Shown here: positions 54,910 to 63,023 of the stretch, piece after piece | Layout: each line of letters starts with the position of its first letter | Position numbering within the stretch: the first letter of the stretch is position 1 | Assembly (NCBI RefSeq): GCF_001984155.1 | Contig: NZ_MTQO01000050.1 | Coordinates: 310,001-374,000, forward strand | Length of the DNA stretch: 64,000 nucleotides | Reading direction: 5' to 3' | Origin: Actinosynnema sp. ALI-1.44 | GTDB taxonomy: Bacteria > Actinomycetota > Actinomycetes > Mycobacteriales > Pseudonocardiaceae | Program-made: the position numbers and the translations under genes | The notes under the pieces: model-generated | What the model saw: only the letters and a program-made list of their open reading frames with translations | Database searches by the model: none | What the model was told of the DNA's origin: nothing

Positions 54910-55067
54910 GCCGGACGCTGACCGGCGATGATCTTGCCGATGTTCGGCAAGGCGAGCTTGTCCTCGTCCCAGTTACACCATGCTGCTGAACGCGGATGCT
55001 TACGCGGCCACCGAGCTGCGTACGACTCGAGGTTTCGGTGCCATCTGTGGTCGGCAGGCTTGGACAC
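54906..55067 (-). CDS. Small protein coupled to the lipoprotein gene
   Basis: 53 residues, Trp/His/Arg-rich (DHRWHRNLESYAARWPRKHP, then RSAAWCNWDEDKLALPNIGK), with no signal peptide. GTG at 55067 has AAAGGGG 5 bases upstream. The stop overlaps the next start as GTGA, which supports translation. It could be the surviving C-terminal end of a longer protein, since longer in-frame extension upstream is not coding-like. No family recognised. Confidence 0.5.
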   Translation of the reverse strand: MSKPADHRWHRNLESYAARWPRKHPRSAAWCNWDEDKLALPNIGKIIAGQRPA

Positions 55068-55243
55068 GTCCACCCCTTTGGCTGTTACTCCCCGTAAGCC
55101 GTTGCTCACGATAGGGCCAGTTGTGTGCGCTCGTGGGGTGAACCCGTTACTCCTACCCGTTCGGACCAATTTTTCTGCGCGCGGTGGCAGGTTTCAACCG
55201 TCCGGTGTTTGGCAACTCCTTGAGTGTCCCCAATGGAGGTGTC

Positions 55244-55396
55244 ATGATCATTCTCGGTGCGATCCTGCTCGTCATCGGCTTATTGACCAGTATCTCGATC
55301 CTGACGACGATCGGCGGGATCCTGCTGGTGGTGGGCCTGATCCTCACGGTTCTCGGCGCCGTCGGACGTCCGCTCGGCCGCAAGACTTATTACTAG
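55244..55396 (+). CDS. DUF6131-family small membrane protein
   Basis: 50 residues: two hydrophobic helices (MIILGAILLVIGLLTSISIL and IGGILLVVGLILTVLGAVG) ending in GRPLGRKTYY. From memory this matches the DUF6131 pattern of tiny actinobacterial membrane proteins. ATG at 55244 has TGGAGGT 4-10 bases upstream. Monocistronic, followed by a strong terminator. Confidence 0.75.
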   Translation: MIILGAILLVIGLLTSISILTTIGGILLVVGLILTVLGAVGRPLGRKTYY

Positions 55397-55399
55397 GCA

Positions 55400-55450
55400 C
55401 AGCATTGGGGGCCTGTCGGGGGAAATTCCCCGGCAGGCCCCCGAATGCTG
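55400..55450. terminator. Long bidirectional hairpin
   Basis: CAGCATT...GGGGGCCTGTCGGGG pairs with CCCCGGCAGGCCCCC...AATGCTG across a 5-6 base loop; about 22 pairs with two or three mismatches. Located between the convergent DUF6131 and M28 genes. Confidence 0.8.
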
Positions 55451-55454
55451 TTTG

Positions 55455-56816
55455 TCAGTGCCGCAGAAGGTCGTAAGCCGCTGCTCCGATCAGCTCAAGC
55501 GAAACCTGAAGACGCTCAAGGCTGATGTTGTCTGCGATGGTGTCCTCGGGTGTGTGATAGGTGGGTTCCAGCAGTGCTGGGCCGCCTTCTCCGCGCCAGC
55601 TGAAGTTGGCTGCGGGAATGCCTTTCTCGTGGAACGGCACGTGGTCGCTCGAACCGCGGGCGACCGGGCCCTTCGTCCTTGGCTCGTAGCCGAGGCGTTT
55701 CGCCGCTGCCCCCACGGCTTGTGTTGTCGCGTTGTTGGCTCCGTCGACCGACAGCAGCCAGTAGATGTGCGCAGGGTCGTACGCCGTGGCGACCATGTCG
55801 TTCTGGAATGTGCCGCTGATCCGTTTGATGTCCTTCTCGGACAGTTGGGAAACGTAGTGGCGCGAGCCGATCAGGCCGTACTCCTCCGCTCCCCACAGCG
55901 CGAACCGGATCGCCTTGTTGGTCGGCAGGTAGCGCAGCACACGAGCCAGCTCCAAGCACAACACCGTTCCGCTGCCGTCGTCGTTGGCGCCGGGGGAACC
56001 GGGAACGCTGTCGTAGTGCGCGGTCACCATGACGACTTTGTTGTCCGGGTTCGGGAACGTCGCCGGACGCTCCGCGATCACGTTGTAGGACGTGAGGTTC
56101 CTGTGCCGGACTGTGGTGGCGCTGACCTTCACTGTGCCCTTCGCCAGGCGCTCACGCAGTCGTTCGACGTGAACCTGCGCCAGGCCGAGTACCGGGATGG
56201 TCACCGGCGTCGGCAGGGTCGGGGAGAACGCCGACAGCCTGCGCAACGGGTCCGCGCCGATCCGGCCGATCAGGACAGCCGTCGCGCCTCGTTCGGCCGC
56301 GGTCCGATACGCGGTGGCGATGTTCGTCACCGCCGCGATGAGCACGACCTTGCCCGTCACGTCCGCGGGGATTGCTGAGCCGTCACCGGCGTCCACGACG
56401 ACGCCCTCCCGCGTCACGTCCGCGAGGCCCTGCGGCGACGAGCCCATCTGCCAGGTGTCCCGGCCGACCCGCAGCGAGCCGAGGAACTTGTCGTCGATCG
56501 GGAACGGCTGCAGCGAAACTTGGTAACGCAGATCACGCAGCACGCGGGCGATGTAGTCCTTCGCGCGCAGCTCCCCCTGGGTACCCGCGATCCGCGGCCC
56601 GATCTTGTCGCTGAGGACACGCAGGTGCTCCAACGCACGGCGCGCCCGCACCCGAGCGACGACCGGGAAGTCGCCGAAGTTCAGCGACGGCGTGTGCTGC
56701 GCACCGGTCCGCTGCCTCGTCGCCTGCGCGGCAGCCACCGGATTGAGTCCGATCGTCGCAGCTCCGGCCAGTGCCACCGCGCCGGTGAACACCCGGCGTC
56801 TGCTCAGATCAGCCAT
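55455..56816 (-). CDS. Tat-exported M28-family metallopeptidase
   Basis: 453 residues. The twin-arginine signal is LSRRRVFTGAVALAGAATIG. A PA-like inserted domain (about 120-230) precedes the M28 dizinc core with H267 and D269 in VTAHYDS, D279 in GANDDGSG, catalytic E311-E312 in WGAEEYG, and the last ligand in PTYHTPEDT. It fits aminopeptidases of the S. griseus/Y type acting outside the cell. ATG at 56816 has an AGGGA site about 8 bases upstream; another ATG is two codons earlier. Confidence 0.88.
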   Translation of the reverse strand: MADLSRRRVFTGAVALAGAATIGLNPVAAAQATRQRTGAQHTPSLNFGDFPVVARVRARRALEHLRVLSDKIGPRIAGTQGELRAKDYIARVLRDLRYQVSLQPFPIDDKFLGSLRVGRDTWQMGSSPQGLADVTREGVVVDAGDGSAIPADVTGKVVLIAAVTNIATAYRTAAERGATAVLIGRIGADPLRRLSAFSPTLPTPVTIPVLGLAQVHVERLRERLAKGTVKVSATTVRHRNLTSYNVIAERPATFPNPDNKVVMVTAHYDSVPGSPGANDDGSGTVLCLELARVLRYLPTNKAIRFALWGAEEYGLIGSRHYVSQLSEKDIKRISGTFQNDMVATAYDPAHIYWLLSVDGANNATTQAVGAAAKRLGYEPRTKGPVARGSSDHVPFHEKGIPAANFSWRGEGGPALLEPTYHTPEDTIADNISLERLQVSLELIGAAAYDLLRH

Positions 56817-56975
56817 GAACATCCCTCGCTTCCGTGAATCCCCCATTCCGGGTAGCTAAACGGCACGTTCGGGGCGCGAGCAACCTCCGAATGGCCCTTT
56901 TTGCCTGGTGGGACACGCGGTACGGGAATGGGGACCGGTAACGAGACCGGCGCGGAGCGTAGCGAGGTCAGCCCT

Positions 56976-57178
56976 CATCGCCACACCAATTCCCCCAAGG
57001 GGATCCCTTGGTTCTCACGTTACCGGAGTGGTCTGACATTTCCGGCGTTCTCGCAGGTCAGGGCCAGTTTTAGCGAGCTTGGGCAGCCTTCACCGCACCA
57101 CCAATCCGCCAAGGGGGACCCCTGATTTTCACGTTACCGCAGGGGTACGACAGGTCCGGTGTTGTCGCAGGTCAGGGC
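56976..57178. repeat. Two diverged ~88-bp direct repeats
   Basis: Copy 1 at about 56976-57065 and copy 2 at about 57091-57178 share the order CACCAAT..CC.CCAAGGGG, then TTCTCACGTTACCG / TTTTCACGTTACCG, then a shared GCAGGTCAGGGC end. Each has a short hairpin around CCAAGGGG. They fill the spacer between the M28 and pterin dehydratase genes, where no gene is seen. Confidence 0.65.
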
Positions 57179-57210
57179 GTAGATCCCCGATGGCGGAGCG
57201 GAGCCCCGGG

Positions 57211-57513
57211 CTACGCCTGGGATCTGAAGGTGTCGACGACCGAGTCGATCTCGGTGGCCAACGCGGTGTCCTTCGCGGTCAGGCCACCCTCGGAGTGGGT
57301 GCTGAGGCTGAACGTCAGCGTCCGCCAGCGGATGTCGATGTCGGGGTGGTGGTCGTCGTTCTCCGCGATCTCCGCCACTCGGTTCACCACCTGGATCGCC
57401 TGGGCGAAGCTGTCCAGCTCCACCGTCCGCACGATCGCCGATCCGTCGCGCCGCCAGGACGACAGGTGGTTCAGCGCCGAGGTCAGCTCGTCTTCGGTCA
57501 GCAGTTCGGCCAT
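57211..57513 (-). CDS. 4a-hydroxytetrahydrobiopterin dehydratase family protein
   Basis: 100 residues. The pterin dehydratase signature is FAQAIQVVNRVAEIAENDDH, then HPDIDIRWRTLTFSLSTHSE, where the HHPD and W motifs are catalytic. It dehydrates carbinolamine pterin or, in bacteria, may act in molybdopterin metabolism. ATG at 57513 gives MAELLTEDELTSAL. It is divergent from the thiamine transport operon. Confidence 0.9.
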   Translation of the reverse strand: MAELLTEDELTSALNHLSSWRRDGSAIVRTVELDSFAQAIQVVNRVAEIAENDDHHPDIDIRWRTLTFSLSTHSEGGLTAKDTALATEIDSVVDTFRSQA

Positions 57514-57540
57514 GTGTCCATGGTGCATCTATGCTCACGG

Positions 57541-57636
57541 TTCTGCCACGGGAGTCCGGTGCGTCCGGGCTGAGAGGAGGGCGAACCAGCCCTCGACCGT
57601 ATGAACCTGATCCGGGTAATGCCGGCGCAGGGACGG
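57541..57636 (+). promoter_or_regulatory. TPP (THI-box) riboswitch
   Basis: All hallmark parts are present. CACGGGAGTCC begins the aptamer, and GGGCTGAGAG (57567-57576) is the pyrimidine-binding loop. A GAGGGC / GCCCTC arm (57577-57594) follows, then CTGATCCGGGTAATGCCGG (57607-57625), which binds the pyrophosphate, and GCGCAGGGA closes it. It ends directly on the ribosome site GGGAGG of the thiamine-binding protein gene, so TPP binding probably hides the site and blocks translation. Confidence 0.95.
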
Positions 57637-57646
57637 GAGGATGAAG

Positions 57647-58651
57647 GTGCGCAAAGCCGCAGTTGCCCTGCTCGTGCTGGTCACGGCCGCGGGGTGTTCG
57701 CTGGCCACGGAGCAGAAGCCGAGCGGCGAGGGCCAGAAGGTCACGCTGGTCACCCACGACTCGTTCAACGTCCGCAAGGAGCTGCTGGAGGAGTTCCAGA
57801 AGTCCAGCGGGATCACCGTCGAGGTGCGCAAGTCGGGTGACGCGGGCGCGTTGACCAACCAGCTCGTGCTGACCAAGGCCAACCCGATCGGTGACGTGGC
57901 GTTCGGCGTCGACTCCACGTTCGCCTCGCGGGCGCTCAACGAGAACGTGTTCCAGGCCTATCAGAGCCCTGACGCCAACAAGCGCTACCAGGTCGACGAC
58001 ACCAACCGGCTGACGGCCGTCGACATCGGTGACGTCTGCGTCAACGTGCACACCTCGGGTCTGAAGGGTGTGCCTGAGCCGAAGACGTTCGACGATCTCG
58101 CGAACCCCCAGTACAAGGACATGCTGGTCGTGGAGAGCCCGGCCACCTCGTCACCCGGCCTCGCCTTCCTGCTCGGCACGGTCATGCGCTTCGGGGAAAA
58201 CGGCTGGAAGGACTACTGGACCAGGCTCAAGGCCAACGGCGTCAAGGTCGTCAGCGGCTGGGAGGAGGCCTACAACCAGGAGTTCTCCGGCACGGGCAAG
58301 GGCGCAAGGCCGCTCGTGGTCTCCTACGCCTCCAGCCCGGCCGCCACGCCGGACACGAAGGCCCTGCTGGACACCTGCTACCGCCAGATCGAGTACGCCG
58401 GTGTCATCCAGGGCGCCAAGAACGCCGACGGCGCCAAGAAGGTCCTCGACTTCATGCTGTCCCAGAAGTTCCAGGCCGAGGTGCCGGAGCAGATGTACGT
58501 CTACCCAGTACGCGAGGGCGTCGCGTTGCCCGAGGCGTGGCAGAAGTCCGCGCCGCTGCCGGGTGACCCCGAGGCCACGTTGCCCGCGCAGGACGTCGAC
58601 CGCAACCGGGAGAGCTGGGTCAACCAGTGGCGCTCGCTCGTCCAAGGGTAG
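57647..58651 (+). CDS. thiB: Thiamine ABC transporter substrate-binding lipoprotein
   Basis: 334 residues. The lipobox is TAAGCS (Cys17), followed by the TbpA/ThiB fold: VTLVTHDSFNVRKELLEEFQ, DVAFGVDSTFASRAL, VVESPATSSPGLAFLLGTV and RPLVVSYASSPAATP. The GTG at 57647 sits 6 bases after GGGAGG; the ATG at 57641 touches the ribosome site and is less likely. It captures thiamine or its phosphates for the permease encoded next and is controlled by the TPP riboswitch. Confidence 0.92.
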   Translation: MRKAAVALLVLVTAAGCSLATEQKPSGEGQKVTLVTHDSFNVRKELLEEFQKSSGITVEVRKSGDAGALTNQLVLTKANPIGDVAFGVDSTFASRALNENVFQAYQSPDANKRYQVDDTNRLTAVDIGDVCVNVHTSGLKGVPEPKTFDDLANPQYKDMLVVESPATSSPGLAFLLGTVMRFGENGWKDYWTRLKANGVKVVSGWEEAYNQEFSGTGKGARPLVVSYASSPAATPDTKALLDTCYRQIEYAGVIQGAKNADGAKKVLDFMLSQKFQAEVPEQMYVYPVREGVALPEAWQKSAPLPGDPEATLPAQDVDRNRESWVNQWRSLVQG

Positions 58652-60183
58652 GGATTCTGCTGGTGGCGTTGGTGCCACTGGCGTTCCTCACCTTGTTCTT
58701 CGCATGGCCGGTGGTCGCGATCATCGGCCTCGGGGTGCGCGTCCAGCTGTTCGACACGCTGACCAGCGCGGACACGTGGAGCCTTGTCGGGTTCACGCTC
58801 GGCCAGGCCGCGGCGTCCACTGTGGTCGCCATCGTCGCCGGGATGCCGTTGGCGTTCCTGCTTGCGCGGTGCAGGCTGCCGGGACGCGGGCTGATCCAGG
58901 CGATCGTGCTCGTTCCGTTCGTGCTGCCCACTGTTGTTGTGGGGCTTGCCTTCCGCGGCCTTATGCCGGGCGGCGGGGTCTGGTCGATCGTCCTGGCCAA
59001 CGCGTTCTTCAACGTCGCGGTCGTCGCGCGGACGGTCAGCGGTCTGTGGGCGAGCATCGACCGGCGCGCCGAGGACGCCGCACGGGCTCTTGGTGCCACG
59101 AGGCTGCGTGCGTTCACGTCCGTCACGCTGCCCGCGTTGACCCCGGCGATCGGGTCGGCCGCCGCGGTGGTTTTCCTCTTCTGCTCCACCAGTTTCGGGG
59201 TCGTGCTGATCCTTGGCGGCGCCGAGTACCGGACGTTGGAAACCGAGATCTACCTGCGCACGGTTCAACTGTTCGACCTGCCGGGCGCGGCTGCCCTGTC
59301 GATTCTCCAACTGGCCGCTGTCGTCACCGCGCTGGTGATCGGCGCGGTGGCGCGCAAACGGCGACAGGCGGCGTTGAAACTTAGTGGTAGCAAGGAAACC
59401 GCGCGCAGACCGGTCGGTGGCGAGTGGGTAGTGGTCGGCGTCGCGTACGGCGTGATCGCGCTCCTGCTGACTCCGATCGTCCACCTGATCAGCCAGTCCA
59501 GCCTGGCTGGTTTCCGCGCGCTGTCGAGCACAGGGCACGACAACAGCCTGGAAGTCACCGGATTCCGGGCCGCGCTGAACTCGATGGGCACGGCGACCGA
59601 CGCGACGGTGATCGCGCTCATCCTCGGCGTGCTGTCCTCGGTCGCGTTGACGCGGCTGGGGAAGACCGCCGAATTCGTTGACGTGGCGATGATGCTGCCG
59701 CTCGGGGTGTCCGCAGTCACGGTCGGCTTCGGTTACCTGATCACGCTCGACGCGTTGCCCGGCGACCTGCGGACGTCACCGCTGCTCGTCCCGCTGGCGC
59801 AGGCGATCGTGGTCACCCCGTTGATCATTCGGATCCTGTTGCCTGTCCTGCGGTCCATCGACGAGCGGCTGCGGCAGGCCGCGGGCACACTCGGCGCGAG
59901 CCCGTGGCGGGTGTGGCTGGAAGTGGACGTGCCGCTGGCCGCGCGGTCGCTGGTGACAGCCGCGGCCTTCGGGTACGTCGTCGCGCTGGGGGAGTTCGGT
60001 GCGACGAGCTTCCTGGCCCGCCCGGACGCGCCGACCTTGCCGATCGCCATCGGCAGGTTGATCTCGCGGCCCGGTGAGCTGAACAACCAGATGGCGTACG
60101 CCGCCTGCACGCTGCTCGTGGTGGTGACGGTCGCGGTCGCCGTGCTGATCGAGCGTTTCCGGACCACGGTGGAGGAGTTCTGA
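58627..60183 (+). CDS. thiP: Thiamine ABC transporter permease
   Basis: 518 residues with two fused permease halves, about twelve helices. Each half has an EAA loop: EDAARALGATRLRAFTSVTL in the first and RQAAGTLGASPWRVWLEVD in the second. Typical of ThiP, a double-length permease. The GTG start overlaps thiB by 25 bases and the stop overlaps the ATPase start (TGATG). Confidence 0.92.
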   Translation: MALARPRVGILLVALVPLAFLTLFFAWPVVAIIGLGVRVQLFDTLTSADTWSLVGFTLGQAAASTVVAIVAGMPLAFLLARCRLPGRGLIQAIVLVPFVLPTVVVGLAFRGLMPGGGVWSIVLANAFFNVAVVARTVSGLWASIDRRAEDAARALGATRLRAFTSVTLPALTPAIGSAAAVVFLFCSTSFGVVLILGGAEYRTLETEIYLRTVQLFDLPGAAALSILQLAAVVTALVIGAVARKRRQAALKLSGSKETARRPVGGEWVVVGVAYGVIALLLTPIVHLISQSSLAGFRALSSTGHDNSLEVTGFRAALNSMGTATDATVIALILGVLSSVALTRLGKTAEFVDVAMMLPLGVSAVTVGFGYLITLDALPGDLRTSPLLVPLAQAIVVTPLIIRILLPVLRSIDERLRQAAGTLGASPWRVWLEVDVPLAARSLVTAAAFGYVVALGEFGATSFLARPDAPTLPIAIGRLISRPGELNNQMAYAACTLLVVVTVAVAVLIERFRTTVEEF

Positions 60184-61202
60184 TGCGGATCAGGGACCTG
60201 ACCGTCCGATTCGGTCAGTTCACGGCCGTCGACGGCGTCAGCCTCGACATCGGCGACGGCGAGGTCGTCGCGCTGCTCGGCCCGTCCGGGTGCGGCAAGT
60301 CGACGCTGCTGCGTGCCGTCGCGGGCCTCGAACCCCAGGTCGACGGCACGATCCGGTGGGGTGAGCACGACCTGACCAGCGTGCCGGTGCACAAACGCGG
60401 CATCGGCCTGGTCTTCCAGGACGGCCAGCTCTTCCCGCACCGCGACGTCGCCGGGAACGTCCGGTTCGGCCTGCGGATGCACAAGATCAACGATCCGCAC
60501 CGGGTCGACGAACTGCTGGACCTGGTGGGCCTGAGCGGTTACCAGCACAGGAAAGTCACCGAGCTGTCCGGCGGCGAGCAGCAGCGCGTCGCGCTTGCCC
60601 GTGCGCTTGCTCCGCAGCCACGCCTGCTCCTGCTGGACGAGCCGTTGTCCGCGCTGGACCGGGCGCTGCGTGAACAGCTGGCGCTGGACCTGGCCCGCCT
60701 GCTCAGGAAAGCGGGCACGTCCGCGCTCGTGGTCACGCACGACCACGACGAGGCGTTCACGTTGGCCGACCGCGTCGCCCTGATGCGCCAAGGCAGGGTC
60801 GTCCAGACGGGCACCGCGGACGAGGTCTGGCGCTACCCCGTCGACGAGCAGGCCGCGGCGTTCCTCGGCTGCGGCCTGATCCTGGACGCCCGGATCAGCG
60901 ACGGGGTGGCCACCACCGACCTCGGCGAGATCGCGCTGCCCTGGGCACCGGACGGCGAACACAGGATCGGCCTGCGCCCCAACGCACTCGTCGTGGATCC
61001 GGACGGCCCGATCGAAGGCGAGGTCAGCGGACGCGTGCACCGCCGTGACCACGTGCGGCTGCTGGTCAAGCTCGAACACCGGGAGGTGGACGCAGTCGCG
61101 AGCATCACCGACGCGCCCCAACCCGGCGAACCCGTGCGCCTACGCCTCGACCCAGACGGATGTGCCCTGGTCGCCCCTCGTGAGTGTTCGGCCGGGTTCT
61201 GA
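60183..61202 (+). CDS. thiQ: Thiamine ABC transporter ATP-binding protein
   Basis: 339 residues. Walker A is GPSGCGKST (33-41), with VFQDGQLFPH as Q-loop, LSGGEQQRVALARALA as signature, LLLLDEPLSALD as Walker B, and VVTHDHDEA as the switch His. The C-terminal ~100 residues form an OB/TOBE-like regulatory domain, longer than in E. coli ThiQ. The 3' end runs into a terminator-like hairpin. Completes the thiBPQ operon. Confidence 0.9.
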   Translation: MRIRDLTVRFGQFTAVDGVSLDIGDGEVVALLGPSGCGKSTLLRAVAGLEPQVDGTIRWGEHDLTSVPVHKRGIGLVFQDGQLFPHRDVAGNVRFGLRMHKINDPHRVDELLDLVGLSGYQHRKVTELSGGEQQRVALARALAPQPRLLLLDEPLSALDRALREQLALDLARLLRKAGTSALVVTHDHDEAFTLADRVALMRQGRVVQTGTADEVWRYPVDEQAAAFLGCGLILDARISDGVATTDLGEIALPWAPDGEHRIGLRPNALVVDPDGPIEGEVSGRVHRRDHVRLLVKLEHREVDAVASITDAPQPGEPVRLRLDPDGCALVAPRECSAGF

Positions 61203-61222
61203 CCCGTCTGCACACTCACGAG
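61178..61222. terminator. Bidirectional hairpin with CTCGTGAGTGT core
   Basis: CTCGTGAGTGT pairs with ACACTCACGAG (11 bp), with a weaker inner GGGT/CCC pairing. It spans the thiQ stop and the convergent permease stop and shares its outer arms with the hairpin at 34321-34368. Confidence 0.7.
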
Positions 61223-62061
61223 TCTTTGGTGATCATTCGGGCCAGGGCGAGGGAGTAGCCGATCACGATGTAGCAGACCGCCCGCAGCAGCCCGGTCACC
61301 AGGTTCTCCGACAGTATCGGGTCACGCAGGACGTCCACGATGGAGTCCCAGCTCTCGGTGATCAGGAACGGGTGCATCCAGTCCAGCACCGGGATCGTGC
61401 TGAGCAGACCGAACACGAACAGCCCGCCGATCACCGACGCCAGCACCAGCAGCGGGTGCTCGGTCGACGCGGACACCGCCAGCGCGATCGCGCCGACCGC
61501 CCACATCTGCACGATCACCCAGCCGGTGGCCAGCAGCACACGCCACAGGCCCTCGCCGACCGGCAGCGTCGTGCCGGAGATGGACACCAGGCTGCCCGGG
61601 CCCGCGATGACCAACCCGGTGACGAACGCGATCAGCGAGGTCATGAGCGCCGCGGCCGCGGACACCACCGCGACGCCGAACGCCTTGATCGCCAGCAGCC
61701 TGACGCGGCTCACCGGCGCGAGCAACAGGCCGCGCAACGTGCCGTGGGACGCCTCTCCTGCCAGCGCGTCGGACGCGGTCATGGTCGTGCCCAGCGGCAG
61801 GAAGAAGATCATCGTGGTGGACAGCACGATCACCGGGAGCATCAGCGCGTTGCCCGCGACGGCCGCGACGATCGACTGGTCGCCGTTGGCCCGGACCGGC
61901 GCGTCCACCAGTTGCGTGCCGATGCCGAACAGGATCGGGTAGAGCGCCAGCAGGCCGAGCAGGATCAACGTCCGCGGCCGCCGGTAGATCCAGCGCAACT
62001 CCGAACGCAGCAGGCGGCCGATCGGGGCGCGCACCGGCCCTGGCATCACCTGTGCTGTCAT
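61216..62061 (-). CDS. ABC-2 type transporter permease
   Basis: 281 residues with six predicted helices. An N-terminal RPRTLILLGLLALYPILFGI is followed by a large external loop and GEASHGTLRGLLLAPVSRVR, the ABC-2 signature before helix 3. Stop-start overlap with the upstream ATPase gene shows they form an exporter. Substrate unknown (drug or lipid). Confidence 0.85.
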   Translation of the reverse strand: MTAQVMPGPVRAPIGRLLRSELRWIYRRPRTLILLGLLALYPILFGIGTQLVDAPVRANGDQSIVAAVAGNALMLPVIVLSTTMIFFLPLGTTMTASDALAGEASHGTLRGLLLAPVSRVRLLAIKAFGVAVVSAAAALMTSLIAFVTGLVIAGPGSLVSISGTTLPVGEGLWRVLLATGWVIVQMWAVGAIALAVSASTEHPLLVLASVIGGLFVFGLLSTIPVLDWMHPFLITESWDSIVDVLRDPILSENLVTGLLRAVCYIVIGYSLALARMITKDS

Positions 62062-63023
62062 GACGTCTCCGTGAGCTGGGCGAACAGGTCTTCGAGGCCG
62101 GTGCGTTGTTTGTGCACCTCGTGGACCGGGATGTCGGCGCGCACCAACGTCGCCACGACCTCGGGTGCCGTCGTCGACGTCAGGTCGACCAGCAGCCCGT
62201 CCGGCATGGGACGGGCGGGGATCCGGTTGTCCCGCAACGCGTCGACCGCGGCCGTGATCTCCGGGGTGGACACCAGCAGGCCCGCGTTCGACGCTTCGAG
62301 CATGTCCCTGAGCTCACCCTGGGCGACCACGGTTCCCTGGTGCAGCACGGCGACGTGCGTACACGTTGCCTCCACTTCGGACAGCAGGTGCGACGACACC
62401 AGCACGGTCGTCCCGGCTGCGTGCAGGTCCGCGATCACCGTACGGACCTCGCGCGTCCCGGCCGGGTCGAGGCCGTTGGTCGGTTCGTCCAGCACCACGA
62501 ACCGGCGCGGCACCAGCAGCGCCGCTGCCAGGCCCATGCGTTGCTTCATGCCGAGCGAGTAGCCGCGGTACCGGCGGCTCGCCGCGCCTGACAGCCCGAC
62601 CCGCTCCAGTGCCTCGTCGACCGCCTTGGCGATCGCCGACGACCGCAGCAGCGGCTCGGCCGCCGCGCAGCGCAGCAGGTTCTCCCGCCCCGACAGGAAC
62701 GGGTGGAACCCCGGGCCTTCGACGAGCGCCCCGACCTGCGGCAACACGGCCTGTGCCGCCTCGGGCAGCCGCGCGCCGAACAGCTCGACCTCGCCCGCTG
62801 TCGGGGTGGTCAGGCCCAGCATCATCCGGATGGTCGTGGTCTTGCCCGACCCGTTCGGGCCGAGCATGCCCAGCACCGCGCCTTCCGGGACGTCCAGGTC
62901 GACGTGGTCGACCGCGACGGTGTTGCGGTAGAGCTTGCGCAGGCCCCTGGTCCTGGCTGCCAACACAGGGGTGGGCACGGCGCTGGCCGTGCCCACCCCT
63001 GCTTCCGCTTCAGCGAATGTCAC
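62058..63023 (-). CDS. ABC-2 type transporter ATP-binding protein
   Basis: 321 residues. Walker A is GPNGSGKTT, and the signature is YSLGMKQRMGLAAALL (LGMKQR variant typical of DrrA/CcmA-like ATPases). Walker B is FVVLDEPTNGLD, and the switch is VSSHLLSE. The C-terminal regulatory part ends TGLEDLFAQLTE, as in DrrA. It drives the permease encoded downstream. Its start overlaps the stop of the LolA-like gene. Confidence 0.9.
   Translation of the reverse strand: MTFAEAEAGVGTASAVPTPVLAARTRGLRKLYRNTVAVDHVDLDVPEGAVLGMLGPNGSGKTTTIRMMLGLTTPTAGEVELFGARLPEAAQAVLPQVGALVEGPGFHPFLSGRENLLRCAAAEPLLRSSAIAKAVDEALERVGLSGAASRRYRGYSLGMKQRMGLAAALLVPRRFVVLDEPTNGLDPAGTREVRTVIADLHAAGTTVLVSSHLLSEVEATCTHVAVLHQGTVVAQGELRDMLEASNAGLLVSTPEITAAVDALRDNRIPARPMPDGLLVDLTSTTAPEVVATLVRADIPVHEVHKQRTGLEDLFAQLTETS

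Noticed and set aside
57134-58051. 305-codon minus-strand frame across the riboswitch and thiB
   Set aside because: It is antisense to the TPP riboswitch and to a clear thiB gene and overlaps the pterin dehydratase in another frame.
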